Numbered from the stretch's first letter, positions 1 through 9,346 are shown. The stretch: 54,210 nt of DNA from Syntrophorhabdaceae bacterium (GCA_009783195.1 WRHP01000006.1:1-54210); one strand, 5' to 3'. Program-made: numbers and translations. Notes: generated from the letters alone by a model not told the origin.

Positions 1-33
1 TTCCGGTTTTAATGCCGGAGGCCCCTTTTTTGC
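1..33. terminator. Right part of an intrinsic terminator cut by the window edge
   Basis: ttccggttttaatgccggaggccccttttttgcg: ttccgg/ccgga(g) stem plus a T run; left arm probably lies outside the window. Confidence 0.45.
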
Positions 34-54
34 GTTCTTGGTCTTTTAGACACC

Positions 55-312
55 ATGCTCTCAAATGGTGGAGTTTCCGGCAAACTCAGGGGGATTCAGT
101 TGTTCGCAGTTTGTTTCGTTATAACGCTTCAGGCGCGCGATTGTAATTTATCCGCGTACAAGAAAATTACCGTGCTTAAAAACTCGGCGGAAGCGGGGGA
201 TACGGAAGCCCGCTTTCTTCTCGGCTGGATGTACTACTCCGGGAAACACATGAATCAGAACTATACGGAGGCTGCAAAGTGGTCCCACATAGCTGCGGAA
301 CAAGGACATTGA
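55..312 (+). CDS. Sel1-repeat protein fragment (truncated)
   Basis: AEAGDTEARFLLGWMYYSGKHMNQNYTEAAKWSHIAAEQGH matches the Sel1 repeat pattern; only about one repeat before the stop. Confidence 0.55.
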   Translation: MLSNGGVSGKLRGIQLFAVCFVITLQARDCNLSAYKKITVLKNSAEAGDTEARFLLGWMYYSGKHMNQNYTEAAKWSHIAAEQGH

Positions 313-336
313 AGTTGCCCCCATTTCGATATAAAA

Positions 337-630
337 ATGGGTGATACACTTCAAGCCGAACTGTATAGCCAAGCTATAGCCGCTTTTGACGGAAACGTGC
401 CGTCTTTTCATATAGAGTTGTTTGAAAAGTCTGTTATGGTGTGGGATTTTAGTTCGCTTATGGCGGTGATTCATCTTGTACTGGGCGTATTGATTACAGA
501 TGAAGCACAGCCACATAGAGTGTGTTAATATTGTAATCGTGCGTTTATCGCCAAACATCCAAAGGTAGAATACTGTAAGCTTTCTTGTAAAAATAAGCAC
601 AATGTTTATAAAAGCCGGGGTAAGGAATAA
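337..630 (+). pseudogene. Zinc-finger (CxxC...C...C) protein interrupted by an in-frame TAA
   Basis: ORF 337-528 ends ...HRVC-stop; the same frame continues YCNRAFIAKHPKVEYCKLSCKNKHNVYKSRGKE-stop (630), completing a Cys4 finger. Confidence 0.5.
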
Positions 631-715
631 ATTAACGACATATGATGAAATAGAAGATTTATATAATAAGAATTTGTAAACGCAAAAAACATCAAAAAAT
701 AGGATAGAAGCAAGA

Positions 716-1327
716 GTGATATTAAATTCTCGGCTGATAAACTTTAAGGAAGTAAATGATGATTTGAACGTACCTCGTGTTGGCGGAAAATGCCTATTGC
801 CTGATAATGTTGAGTGGGCAGTAAACCCAAGCGGGGAAAAAATGATATTGCTTCTCAGCCTACCTACAAATTTTTTGAACGAACATTTCCAATTCAACTA
901 TCCAAGCGACAATGTAGTTTCTGTGTTTTCTACCTACAATAAGGAAGATTACTTTTTGGAACTAATCAGCTATCAAGGTGGTACGAATGGTTTGAAGAAT
1001 ATTAAAGACGGTTTTACAAAAGTGATTTTACACCCTATCGGCACACCAAGAAATGAATCTGATTTCTTAGTGCCTGCAATGGAAGTAATTGTTGGTGACG
1101 AGTTTGATGTCCCTGAATTGTTCTGCGGAAATATGTTGGGAGGAACCCCTTCATTTTTACAAAACGAAATCACGGAACTTAACTCATATAAATTTTGTAT
1201 GCAACTATACGGTGGTGATCTCCCCGAAAAATTTGAAGATGTTTTTTGTTTGAGCGATGCAGTGGGTTACTTGTTTTTGCGCGGCAACGAAAAAGACCCC
1301 GGATTGTTTTTTGTCCAATTCACTTGA
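716..1327 (+). CDS. DUF1963 (YwqG-like) family protein
   Basis: N-terminal VPRVGGKCLLPDNVEWAVNPSGEKMILLLSLP and C-terminal MLGGTPSFLQNE...LYGGDLPEKF...GYLFLRGNEKDPGLFFVQ resemble DUF1963; GTG start. Confidence 0.5.
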   Translation: MILNSRLINFKEVNDDLNVPRVGGKCLLPDNVEWAVNPSGEKMILLLSLPTNFLNEHFQFNYPSDNVVSVFSTYNKEDYFLELISYQGGTNGLKNIKDGFTKVILHPIGTPRNESDFLVPAMEVIVGDEFDVPELFCGNMLGGTPSFLQNEITELNSYKFCMQLYGGDLPEKFEDVFCLSDAVGYLFLRGNEKDPGLFFVQFT

Positions 1328-1404
1328 TAAAATCAAACTTCGACTAATAAGCATTATCTGAATAATGAATTCCCTCGTGTTTTACAGAGACTCCATCACT
1401 TGAT

Positions 1405-1800
1405 AGAATTGGATCCAAGGAAGTTAGAGGACGGACAGCTCGGATGGTTTTCGAGCACACACATGAGCATGGTAGCCAATGGGCGGCAATCGAGTCGATA
1501 TCTGGCAAGCTTGGCATGATGCCAAAGACATTACGACGTTGGGTTCGTCAAGCCAAGCGCAACGAAGGTTTACGCCAAGGGCCGACCACGGACGAGCGCT
1601 TGCGAATGAAGGAACTTGAGCGTGAAAACTGTGAGCTTAGGCGCGCCAACGAGATATTGAAGAGTACTGCGGCTTTCTTCGGGGCACATCTCGACCGCCG
1701 CAGCAGGAGATGATCGCCTAAATTGACGCTCACAGGGAGCGTTTCGGGGTTTGAGCCGGTCTGCAGACAGTTGCTGGTCGGCCCAGTCTGCCTGCTACGC
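1405..1800 (+). mobile_element. IS3-family insertion sequence remnant (OrfA plus start of a frameshifted OrfB)
   Basis: OrfA frame ...KEVRGRTARMVFEHTHEHGSQWAAIESISGKLGMMPKTLRRWVRQAKRNEGLR...ELERENCELRRANEILKSTAAFF; then IDAHRERFG..VEPVCRQLLVGP-like OrfB start in broken frames. Confidence 0.8.
1444..1713 (+). pseudogene. IS3-family transposase OrfA remnant
   Basis: Helix-turn-helix/leucine zipper of IS3 OrfA; homology extends upstream of the called ATG. Confidence 0.8.
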
Positions 1801-1802
1801 GT

Positions 1803-1846
1803 CAAAAAAAGGGGATTCCGGCCAAAAACCGGAATCCCCTTTTTAA
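1803..1846. terminator. Bidirectional intrinsic terminator
   Basis: Perfect 11-bp stem ggggattccgg (1811-1821)/ccggaatcccc (1829-1839) flanked by A and T runs. Confidence 0.85.
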
Positions 1847-1932
1847 TTTGGCCTTGTATTCTTGCTTGACATAGATTCGTTTTTTGGCCATATAAATATA
1901 AGGTATTTAATTAGCCAAAAGGTTATTTTTGC

Positions 1933-3156
1933 ATGTATATTGAGCGACATTTGGAAAAAACGCTGACCAAAGCCGAAAAGATGTTCGGCGCTATCATGGT
2001 GACTGGTTCCCGTCAGGTGGGAAAAACCACGCTGTTAAGAAAAGCCAAGGCTGTACTGCCGTACATCACTTTTGATGATCCTGTCCTGCTGGCCTCGGCT
2101 GTGTCCGAGCCGGATACATTTTTCAAAGCCTCGCCTCCTCCTCTATTGCTGGATGAAATACAGTATGCCCCGCAGCTTTTTTCGCATATCAAAATGCTTC
2201 TGGATATTCATGGGCAAAAAGGGCAATTCTTCCTCAGTGGTTCACAACAGTACCAGATGATGCGCAACGTCAGCGAATCTATGGCCGGGCGCATTGGCAT
2301 CTTGAACCTGTTTGGCCTCTCGCTTAGGGAACGCTATGGTATTGACAGCCATCTACCGTTTGTTCCCGCCGGCGAATACCTTGAGACACGTAAAAACTGC
2401 CCGGTTCCTTTGGACTACAATTCGGCTTGGGCGATTATCCATCGCGGTTCTTTGCCTGCCTTGGCGGCGGATGCGACTATAGATTGGCAGCTCTTTTACG
2501 CTTCTTATGTCAGAACATATCTTGAGCGGGATGTGCGCGACCTGGTTCAGGTGGGAGATGAGGTCAAATTTCTGCGATTCATGACTGCATCTGCCGCTAT
2601 GACCGGGCAGTTGCTGAACCATGCTTCGCTTGCCAGGGACGCGGAAGTTAGCCAACCCACTGCTGAACGCTGGCTGTCGGTTTTGCGCGCCTCCAATCTT
2701 GTTTACCTGCTCCAACCGTTCCATAACAATGTCCTCAAGCGCGCTGTAAAAACTCCCAAGCTTTATTTTCTCGATACAGGATTAGCCGCTTTTCTCACGC
2801 GCTGGAGTACGCCTGACGTTCTTAAATTCGGGGCAATGGCCGGAGCCTTTTTTGAGAGCTTTGTCGTATCTGAAATACTAAAAAGTTACGCCAACGATGG
2901 TGTTCTCGATCCTCCCTTGTATTTTTTTCGAGACAAAGAGCAAAACGAAATTGATCTGCTCATTCAGCGGGGTCAGACTCTCTACCCAATTGAAATCAAG
3001 AAGACTGCCGATCCTCGACCGGCAGACGTAAAGGCGTTTGGCGTGCTGGATAAAATTCCCGGTGTCAAACGCGGCTCCGGCGGGCTTGTATGCCTGTACG
3101 ATCGCCACGTGCCTCTTTTGGGTGAAGATATGGTGATACCGCTGGCTTACTTGTAG
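1933..3156 (+). CDS. AAA family ATPase with DUF4143 C-terminal domain
   Basis: Walker A GSRQVGKTTLL, PPLLLDEIQYAP Walker B, C-terminal LYFLDTGLAAFLTRW...FFESFVVSEILKSY...YFFRDKEQNEIDLLIQ. Confidence 0.92.
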   Translation: MYIERHLEKTLTKAEKMFGAIMVTGSRQVGKTTLLRKAKAVLPYITFDDPVLLASAVSEPDTFFKASPPPLLLDEIQYAPQLFSHIKMLLDIHGQKGQFFLSGSQQYQMMRNVSESMAGRIGILNLFGLSLRERYGIDSHLPFVPAGEYLETRKNCPVPLDYNSAWAIIHRGSLPALAADATIDWQLFYASYVRTYLERDVRDLVQVGDEVKFLRFMTASAAMTGQLLNHASLARDAEVSQPTAERWLSVLRASNLVYLLQPFHNNVLKRAVKTPKLYFLDTGLAAFLTRWSTPDVLKFGAMAGAFFESFVVSEILKSYANDGVLDPPLYFFRDKEQNEIDLLIQRGQTLYPIEIKKTADPRPADVKAFGVLDKIPGVKRGSGGLVCLYDRHVPLLGEDMVIPLAYL

Positions 3157-3379
3157 AACATTACAACGCGGATTGCGGCTGTATTTCGCGCGAAAAATAT
3201 ACCCGGCAAAGCGGCGCTTATTGTCTTCGTGCCGGACAAAAACTTCCGCCAAGCTTTATTTTTCGGCGCCATCGCAATGCTTAAAGAAATTTCGGTTTTG
3301 CCTGGAATCCCTTTTTTTGTTAACAGAAATTCGGATACTATCGGCTCAAACGAACACATACAAGGAGAACTCAAAAAGA

Positions 3380-4009
3380 ATGTTGGCCAGGCATGCATGC
3401 CAAGAGGTTAATTTTTCCGACTGGAAGAGGGCGCGGCACTACAAATTGTTCGCCGGACGGGATTACCCATTTGTGGGTTTGACGACCGAGTTGGACATCA
3501 GCGAGTGGGACGCGGCGCGGCGGCGCTCCGGCCGCAAATTCTTTCCCGCCTTTCTCCACTCCGTCATGCTGGCCATGAACGCCATTGAAAATTTTCGTTA
3601 TCGCATTGCCGGGGACAAAGTGCTTCTCTACGAAAAAGTGGACCCGGCTTTCGTGGTTTTTGACGCGCGGGAAGAACTCTTTTATTTCGCTTCAATGGAA
3701 ATGACGGATCATGCGGACGAGTTCGACCGGAAGGTTGAGGAAGCCAAAAGGCTGGCTCTGGCAAAGCGTAATTTGGGGGAGGATCGCCACGATGTTATTT
3801 ACGCGACCAGCACTCCATGGATCAGCTTCACAAGTACTATTCAGCCAATGGTTTTGGCCTGGCCCGATTCAATCCCTCGCGTGGTTTGGGGAAAGATAAA
3901 ACGTGAAGGCGACGCCGTTTCAATTCCGTTCTCTATTACCGGGCATCACGGCCTGATTGACGGTTTTCATATGAGCAGGCTTTTTGAAATGATAAGGATG
4001 GCCTGTTAA
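3380..4009 (+). CDS. Chloramphenicol acetyltransferase-like (CAT/trimeric acyltransferase) protein
   Basis: Catalytic motif ITGHHGLIDGFHMSRLFEM; internal ATG at 3380 preceded by aaggag chosen over the 3173 ORF start. Confidence 0.85.
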   Translation: MLARHACQEVNFSDWKRARHYKLFAGRDYPFVGLTTELDISEWDAARRRSGRKFFPAFLHSVMLAMNAIENFRYRIAGDKVLLYEKVDPAFVVFDAREELFYFASMEMTDHADEFDRKVEEAKRLALAKRNLGEDRHDVIYATSTPWISFTSTIQPMVLAWPDSIPRVVWGKIKREGDAVSIPFSITGHHGLIDGFHMSRLFEMIRMAC

Positions 4010-4090
4010 CTGGCAGGCGAGCATCCTTTCGAAGAAATGATCAAGAACTTGTATATTGTTTGAGAAAGGCTTTACGCTTCCAGTCATAAA

Positions 4091-5128
4091 GTGAAAACTA
4101 AAGGTATTATCGCTATGGGCGCTTTTATAAGTAAGGTACGTGAAGCGGTATTGGGGCTACCCCTGGTTACTCGCATCGCGCGTTGTGTCCTGTCGATAAG
4201 CCCATCGGTTATTCAGTTCATTGCGCGTTATGTCCTGCCGATAAATCCATGTTTTCGCTATGAGCAGGGTAAAAATGTTAGCGAGAAAACCTCTTTTTTT
4301 AATAATTACCCTGTAAGCAAGCTGAAAGCTCCGTATGTATGTTCATCTCAATTGTGCAATATGGAATTTTTTGGCCTCCCGCTTTTCCAATACTGGATGG
4401 GTCTTCTCAAAATATCTCCCTCTATCAACAGAAAATATTGGGAATATGCGTATATCGCCCAAGCGCTTTATGAAAACGGGATGCTGAAACAAGGCAAAAG
4501 AGGTTTGGGATTTGCGTGCGGCAAAGAACCGCTGCCCGCTTTGTTTGCCGGTATGGGGTGCGAAATACTCGCCACGGATCTTGATGTAAACGATATTAGA
4601 TCCACCAAATGGGCTGAAACTGATCAAAACACCATGAATGCGGTTGAAAACTTGAATGAACAAGGCATATGTTCGCCGGAGCAATTTGCCGAACGCGTGA
4701 CGTTTCAGGCAATGGATATGAATGAAATTCCGGAGGAGCTTTGCGGAAAATTTGATTTCAACTGGTCAACTTGTGCCGCGGAGCATATCGGCGGAATGGA
4801 AAAGAGCATCAATTTCTTGACAGAAAACATAAAAACTCTTAAAAGCGGCGGGATAGCGGTGCATACGTTTGAGTTCAACCTGTCGTCAAATGACGATACA
4901 TGCCTTGAGCCTGATTGCTTCATATTCCGCAAATGTGATGTGGAAAGCGCCGCACAGGCTTTGCAAGCGGCCGGCCATGAGGTTTTCCCCTTGAATTTCA
5001 AATCGGGAGCCTATTTTGCCGACAGTTTTGTCGATACTCCTCCATATATGAGGCACAATGCGCATCTGCGGCTTTTGATTAGAAAGTTCGTCGCCACCTC
5101 ATTTGGTCTTATTGTGCGTAAAGGGTAG
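4091..5128 (+). CDS. Class I SAM-dependent methyltransferase-like protein
   Basis: RGLGFACGKEPLPALFAGMGCEILATDLDVND; FDFNWSTCAAEHIGGMEKSINFLTENIKTLKSGGIAVHTFEF. Confidence 0.75.
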   Translation: MKTKGIIAMGAFISKVREAVLGLPLVTRIARCVLSISPSVIQFIARYVLPINPCFRYEQGKNVSEKTSFFNNYPVSKLKAPYVCSSQLCNMEFFGLPLFQYWMGLLKISPSINRKYWEYAYIAQALYENGMLKQGKRGLGFACGKEPLPALFAGMGCEILATDLDVNDIRSTKWAETDQNTMNAVENLNEQGICSPEQFAERVTFQAMDMNEIPEELCGKFDFNWSTCAAEHIGGMEKSINFLTENIKTLKSGGIAVHTFEFNLSSNDDTCLEPDCFIFRKCDVESAAQALQAAGHEVFPLNFKSGAYFADSFVDTPPYMRHNAHLRLLIRKFVATSFGLIVRKG

Positions 5129-5188
5129 TGTCTCCTTAAATCCTGAAATTACGGTTGCCGCGGCTTTAGTTTGCCGCGATTAACGCTT

Positions 5189-5330
5189 ACATCCGGATTT
5201 GTTATTAAGCATTAATTTCTAATTAGAACAACCTGTTGGTTTATAATGGTTTCAAGTCCATTTGCACGGCATTTCTGTTCGCTGTGAGTATAGACAATGC
5301 CACTTCAAATGAAGGATATGGATTAAAGCG
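5189..5330. repeat. Dispersed repeat family 1, copy A
   Basis: Shares ttaatttctaat..., ataatggtttcaag..., gcatttctgttcgctgtgagta.agacaatg with copies B-D. Confidence 0.65.
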
Positions 5331-5350
5331 CTTATAAATGGAGGCTTGTC

Positions 5351-6733
5351 ATGTATTTTGAGCAAATCAGCACGCCCGGTCTTGGTTGTTATTCGTATGT
5401 CATCGGTTGTCCGTTAGCAGGCGTCATGGCTGTGGTTGACCCGCGTCGCGATATCGGCGTGTATCTTCGTATTACGGAAGAAAGCGGTATGCGCATCACG
5501 CATATCTTCGATACCCATGTGCATGCCGACCATATAAGCGGCGCTCAGGAGTTGCGCGCGTCAACCGGCGCGGATATTTACATCCACGAAAGCGCGCCTG
5601 TGAAGTATGAAGCTAAAAAACTCAAGCATGGGGATGAATTCAAGTTTGGCTACGCTGTCGTTCGCGCGCTTCATACTCCCGGCCATACGCCCAATTCCGT
5701 GTCGTTTCTGGTTACCGATCTGGCCCGTAGCCCGGAGCCTGAGATGATCCTGACCGGTGATTTGCTCTTTGTGGGGGATGTAGGCAGGCCGGATTTGCCA
5801 GGGAAAGAAATATTGGACGAGCAGGTGGAGAACCTCTATAAAGGCTTGTACAAAACATTAGGCTCATTGCCGGACTACCTTGAAGTTTACCCTGGCCACG
5901 GTCAGGGATCATTGTGCGGCCAGGGCATGAGCGCCAAGCCAGTTACAACTCTTGGCTATGAGCGGCTGGCCAACCCCATGCTCAAGTATCCTGATTTCGA
6001 GGAGTTCAAACACGCCATACTTTCAAAAGTGACCATGCGGCCACGGAGTTTTTCCAGCATTATCGCCACCAACATGAATGGCGCCGCTCTTTTGCCCAAG
6101 CTCGATACCGCGGAATACGCTCTCTCCGCTGACAAAGCAGACGAATTCCGTAAGGCCGGCGCGACCATACTGGATTTGCGTGATATGTTTTCCTATGGCG
6201 CGGCTCACATTCCCGGCAGCGTTAATGTTGATTTCTTTGGCGGCCTCGGCCTTAATTGGATCGGCGTAGCGGTGCCTCCCGGTGTGCCAATTGTGCTTGT
6301 CCTTCCACCCGGCAGCAGCTTTGAAGAAATGTGCGTCGAATTGCAGCGCATCGGCTACGACATGATAAAAGGTTGGCTTAAAGGCGGAATTAATGCCTGG
6401 GTTGACAGCGGCCGGCAGACCCAGAGCCTGTCGTATATTTCCTCTTCAGATTTGCGGGCGCGCCTTGCCGGACCAAAGCCTCCCGCTATACTTGATGTGC
6501 GTAGTCCGGATGAATTCAAAACCATGAAAATAGAAGGAGCTGTCAATCATACATTTGACCGCGTACTGGAAGGCATCTGCCCTGTGGGTCCAGATGTTGA
6601 GGCCGTCGTGGTTTGCCAAGGCGGTTTTCGCGCCAATATTGCTGCAAGTCTTATCCAGGCGCAAGGCCGCGCCAATATCAGTGTTCTTTCCGGCGGCATG
6701 AACGCGTGGCTTGCCGCCCAGCAAGCGCGTTGA
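5351..6733 (+). CDS. MBL-fold hydrolase fused to two rhodanese domains (persulfide dioxygenase/CstB-like)
   Basis: THVHADHISG metal motif; second rhodanese loop VVCQGGFRANIAASLI; first rhodanese lacks the active-site Cys. Confidence 0.9.
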   Translation: MYFEQISTPGLGCYSYVIGCPLAGVMAVVDPRRDIGVYLRITEESGMRITHIFDTHVHADHISGAQELRASTGADIYIHESAPVKYEAKKLKHGDEFKFGYAVVRALHTPGHTPNSVSFLVTDLARSPEPEMILTGDLLFVGDVGRPDLPGKEILDEQVENLYKGLYKTLGSLPDYLEVYPGHGQGSLCGQGMSAKPVTTLGYERLANPMLKYPDFEEFKHAILSKVTMRPRSFSSIIATNMNGAALLPKLDTAEYALSADKADEFRKAGATILDLRDMFSYGAAHIPGSVNVDFFGGLGLNWIGVAVPPGVPIVLVLPPGSSFEEMCVELQRIGYDMIKGWLKGGINAWVDSGRQTQSLSYISSSDLRARLAGPKPPAILDVRSPDEFKTMKIEGAVNHTFDRVLEGICPVGPDVEAVVVCQGGFRANIAASLIQAQGRANISVLSGGMNAWLAAQQAR

Positions 6734-6766
6734 GGGTCAAAAAGCCAAACGGGGTAAAAGGATAAA

Positions 6767-6998
6767 CCCAGATCCGTCATTAGATGTGACATGCCCGGTA
6801 CTCACATCGGACATCGCGGAGGGGCTTCTCCGCCGAGGCCGTCTCCGTTCGCCGTCCCTGGCTCACTGCGACTGCAGGCTTCCTTCGCTCTCGCCGTCCA
6901 TGGCTTTGCTCGGAAGCCTATGCCCTCGTCGGAGAACCCCTCCGCGATTTCTGTCCGCTGTGAGTACAGACAATGTCACATCTAATGACGGATCTGGG
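6767..6998. repeat. Dispersed repeat family 1, copy B: 232-bp long palindrome
   Basis: Perfect 26-bp arms cccagatccgtcattagatgtgacat (6767-6792) and atgtcacatctaatgacggatctggg (6973-6998), plus inner imperfect arms (cgcggaggggcttctccg / cggagaacccctccgcg). Confidence 0.9.
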
Positions 6999-7096
6999 AT
7001 AAAACAATACGTTGATTATTATTGGTAACGCATGTACATTAAGACGTAGTGCCGGGTTTGACACCGCATTTGTCGCGAAGGCTGACGGAGGATGCC

Positions 7097-7294
7097 ATGA
7101 ATGTTACCAACGCCGCGCAGGTACAAATACTCTTCGGAATAGCGGCAGAAAAAGGAGTTCTCGAAATTCAGGCGAATGCGGTAAACAAGCTTTTGGAAAA
7201 CGTCTCGGTTGAGTCGCCGCAAGCGGGAACTGATCTGTGCGCGGAGGCCTTGGCTGATTGCGGTGTCGGCACACAGGTGAATATTGTTGTTTGA
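7097..7294 (+). CDS. Small YjfB-like (putative motility) protein
   Basis: 65 aa MNVTNAAQVQILFGIAAEKGVLEIQANAVNKLLENV...GVGTQVNIVV; RBS ggagg upstream. Confidence 0.45.
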   Translation: MNVTNAAQVQILFGIAAEKGVLEIQANAVNKLLENVSVESPQAGTDLCAEALADCGVGTQVNIVV

Positions 7295-7424
7295 TTTATA
7301 GTCCGCGAGGGATAAGCCTTTAACAAAGTTTTTCCTGTCCGCAATTTCATCAACATCCATACGTTTGTTGACGATATGTTACAATGCCCATTCGGGTGAT
7401 GGTTTAAATTTCACAGGAATTACA

Positions 7425-8393
7425 ATGAATTACACACACATTCCTTTTTATAGATGGCGCCTGCTCATTGAGAGAATAAAAGGGTTAATGGTCAATATTG
7501 TCTGCGGCTTCATACCCTCTAAAAAATACCGAATACTTGTCAGAGAATATTTCCTGCTCTACCGTATCTGCCCCGGCCATCCCCCGCTGCCCGTCAAAAA
7601 ACGTCTCCAGCCGATCAATCTGGCTTTTGGTTTTAACCTCGGATTTGCCCGCCAGACCGGGGTGGCCATAGCCTCGCTTCTGGCAAATTCCAAAAACAGA
7701 TGCGCTTACAATATTTATTGCGTGGTGGATAATTCCGTAACTCCGGAACTCCGGGATTCTCTGGCGGGTCTGGTCAAAACACTGGATCATGATTCATCTA
7801 TAACGTTTCTGGAAGCTAACCGGGATTTTGACCAATCGCTGCGCGGTTCCTGGTCTTTGGGCGTATATTACCGCCTGATGCTGCCTGCTTTGCTGCCTGA
7901 GCTGGACAATATAATTTATGCCGATGGCGATGTGATTTTCTGCCGCGACCTGCTTGAGTTGGCCGACCTTGATATGGGGGAACATCTTGTTGCCGGCGTC
8001 CAGGAAAAGCCCGGTGGCTATATCAATTCCGGTTTCCTGGTTTTGAATCTGGCCCAAATCAGACAAGAGAAAACCTATGAAGTCTGGCTGGAAACTTCCC
8101 GGCGGAAACAGTATGCCTATCCGGACCAGGATCTGTTGAATGTAACCTGCCAGGACCGAATTTTATATCTGCCGATAAAATATAATTTTCTCCGTACATA
8201 TTACATGATTTACCGTAGAGGTCTTATCCATCCTTACGACCATCATGACTTAAAGTATAATACGGTAATGTTGCATTACTTTGGCGGGCTGAAACCATGG
8301 CACTCAACAAGGTATTATCTGCATGATCTGTGGTGGAAATATGCGCGGCTAACGCCGTTTTATGAAGATATGCTGGCGAAGTTAAAGACTTGA
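7425..8393 (+). CDS. Glycosyltransferase family 8
   Basis: INLAFGFNLGFARQTGVAIASLLANS, YADGDVIFCRDL (DxD), GGYINSGFLVLNL, MLHYFGGLKPWH. Confidence 0.9.
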   Translation: MNYTHIPFYRWRLLIERIKGLMVNIVCGFIPSKKYRILVREYFLLYRICPGHPPLPVKKRLQPINLAFGFNLGFARQTGVAIASLLANSKNRCAYNIYCVVDNSVTPELRDSLAGLVKTLDHDSSITFLEANRDFDQSLRGSWSLGVYYRLMLPALLPELDNIIYADGDVIFCRDLLELADLDMGEHLVAGVQEKPGGYINSGFLVLNLAQIRQEKTYEVWLETSRRKQYAYPDQDLLNVTCQDRILYLPIKYNFLRTYYMIYRRGLIHPYDHHDLKYNTVMLHYFGGLKPWHSTRYYLHDLWWKYARLTPFYEDMLAKLKT

Positions 8394-8545
8394 TTTGAAA
8401 TTGATATGAGTAATTTAGGTTAAGCCATGAATAAACAGAAATAGTGTGGTTTTGGGCTGTTATTTAATCCGTAAATCGGAATTGCTTAAGTCGAGTTCGA
8501 AAAAATCTGTAAATTCATAAAGCTTTCGCGGTTCTTTTGGCGGTC

Positions 8546-9346
8546 TTAGTCGCGAGCTGTTTCACTCTGTTCTTTGATGTTGAACCGGATCGAAATGAGC
8601 CTGGTTGACGCTATCGGCATGCCGAGTATTTTGGCCGGAGTGAAAGATGCTTTTTTAAGCGCATCGAGCGCTGCGTTGTCTAAATGCCTGTATCCGCTGG
8701 AACGGACGATCCTGGTTCCGGCCGGTTTGCCGTCAGCCGCCACTTCTGTTTCAAGTACGACGGTTCCCTCATGGCCGTGGAGCCTCGAATGCCGGGGATA
8801 TGTCGGCTTGGGCAGATTGGCGATGGCGGCGGGGCTTGAAGTTCCCGCTGCTCCGTCTCCGGTGCCGCCGCCGATTCCGCCTCCGTTTCCTCCGGGATTT
8901 TCGTGTAGCTCGTAGGCGCTGTGCTCAACACTGTTTTCTCCATAGCCGTCCCGCGTCCATATTTCTTGGTAGCCGGTTTCCTCCCGGCCGGACTCTTGCC
9001 GCGCAGTTTTCTCGGTTAGCCCAGACTCCTTCGCTGGTTCCAGCCGGGCGGATTCCTGGTCTGGCCGCGGATCGGGTTCTGGCCTTACGGATTTGGGCTT
9101 CGGGCGCTCCGGGGGGTGTGCTGTCACGCGGTGCCTCCCCGGAGCCCCTGAAGTCATGGGTTTAACGTGATTTCCCGAAGCTTCGGACCCCCCGGCGTTT
9201 CCCGGCGATTCGATGCTCATGAAAATGACCGATGCCTGCCTGCCAAGGGCGGCTATTCCGGCGTTGGCCGACAAGATTCCCGACAAAACGGCGGCATGTA
9301 TGGCCACCGAAAAGACGAGCGGGTATCTGAGAGCGCGTGAATTCAT
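8546..9346 (-). CDS. TonB family energy transducer
   Basis: Pro/Glu-rich linker and C-terminal PRHSRLHGHEGTVVLETEVAADGKPAGTRIVRSSGYRHLDNAALDALKKASFTPA. Confidence 0.9.
   Translation of the reverse strand: MNSRALRYPLVFSVAIHAAVLSGILSANAGIAALGRQASVIFMSIESPGNAGGSEASGNHVKPMTSGAPGRHRVTAHPPERPKPKSVRPEPDPRPDQESARLEPAKESGLTEKTARQESGREETGYQEIWTRDGYGENSVEHSAYELHENPGGNGGGIGGGTGDGAAGTSSPAAIANLPKPTYPRHSRLHGHEGTVVLETEVAADGKPAGTRIVRSSGYRHLDNAALDALKKASFTPAKILGMPIASTRLISIRFNIKEQSETARD

Noticed and set aside
148-897. 249-aa minus-strand ORF at the left edge
   Set aside because: Overlaps the Sel1 fragment, the zinc-finger pseudogene and DUF1963-like ORF; no recognisable motif; AT-rich chance ORF.
3380-4009. 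Calling the CAT-like protein a chloramphenicol resistance gene
   Set aside because: The HHxxxDG motif defines the fold, but substrate specificity cannot be read from sequence; reported as CAT-like only.
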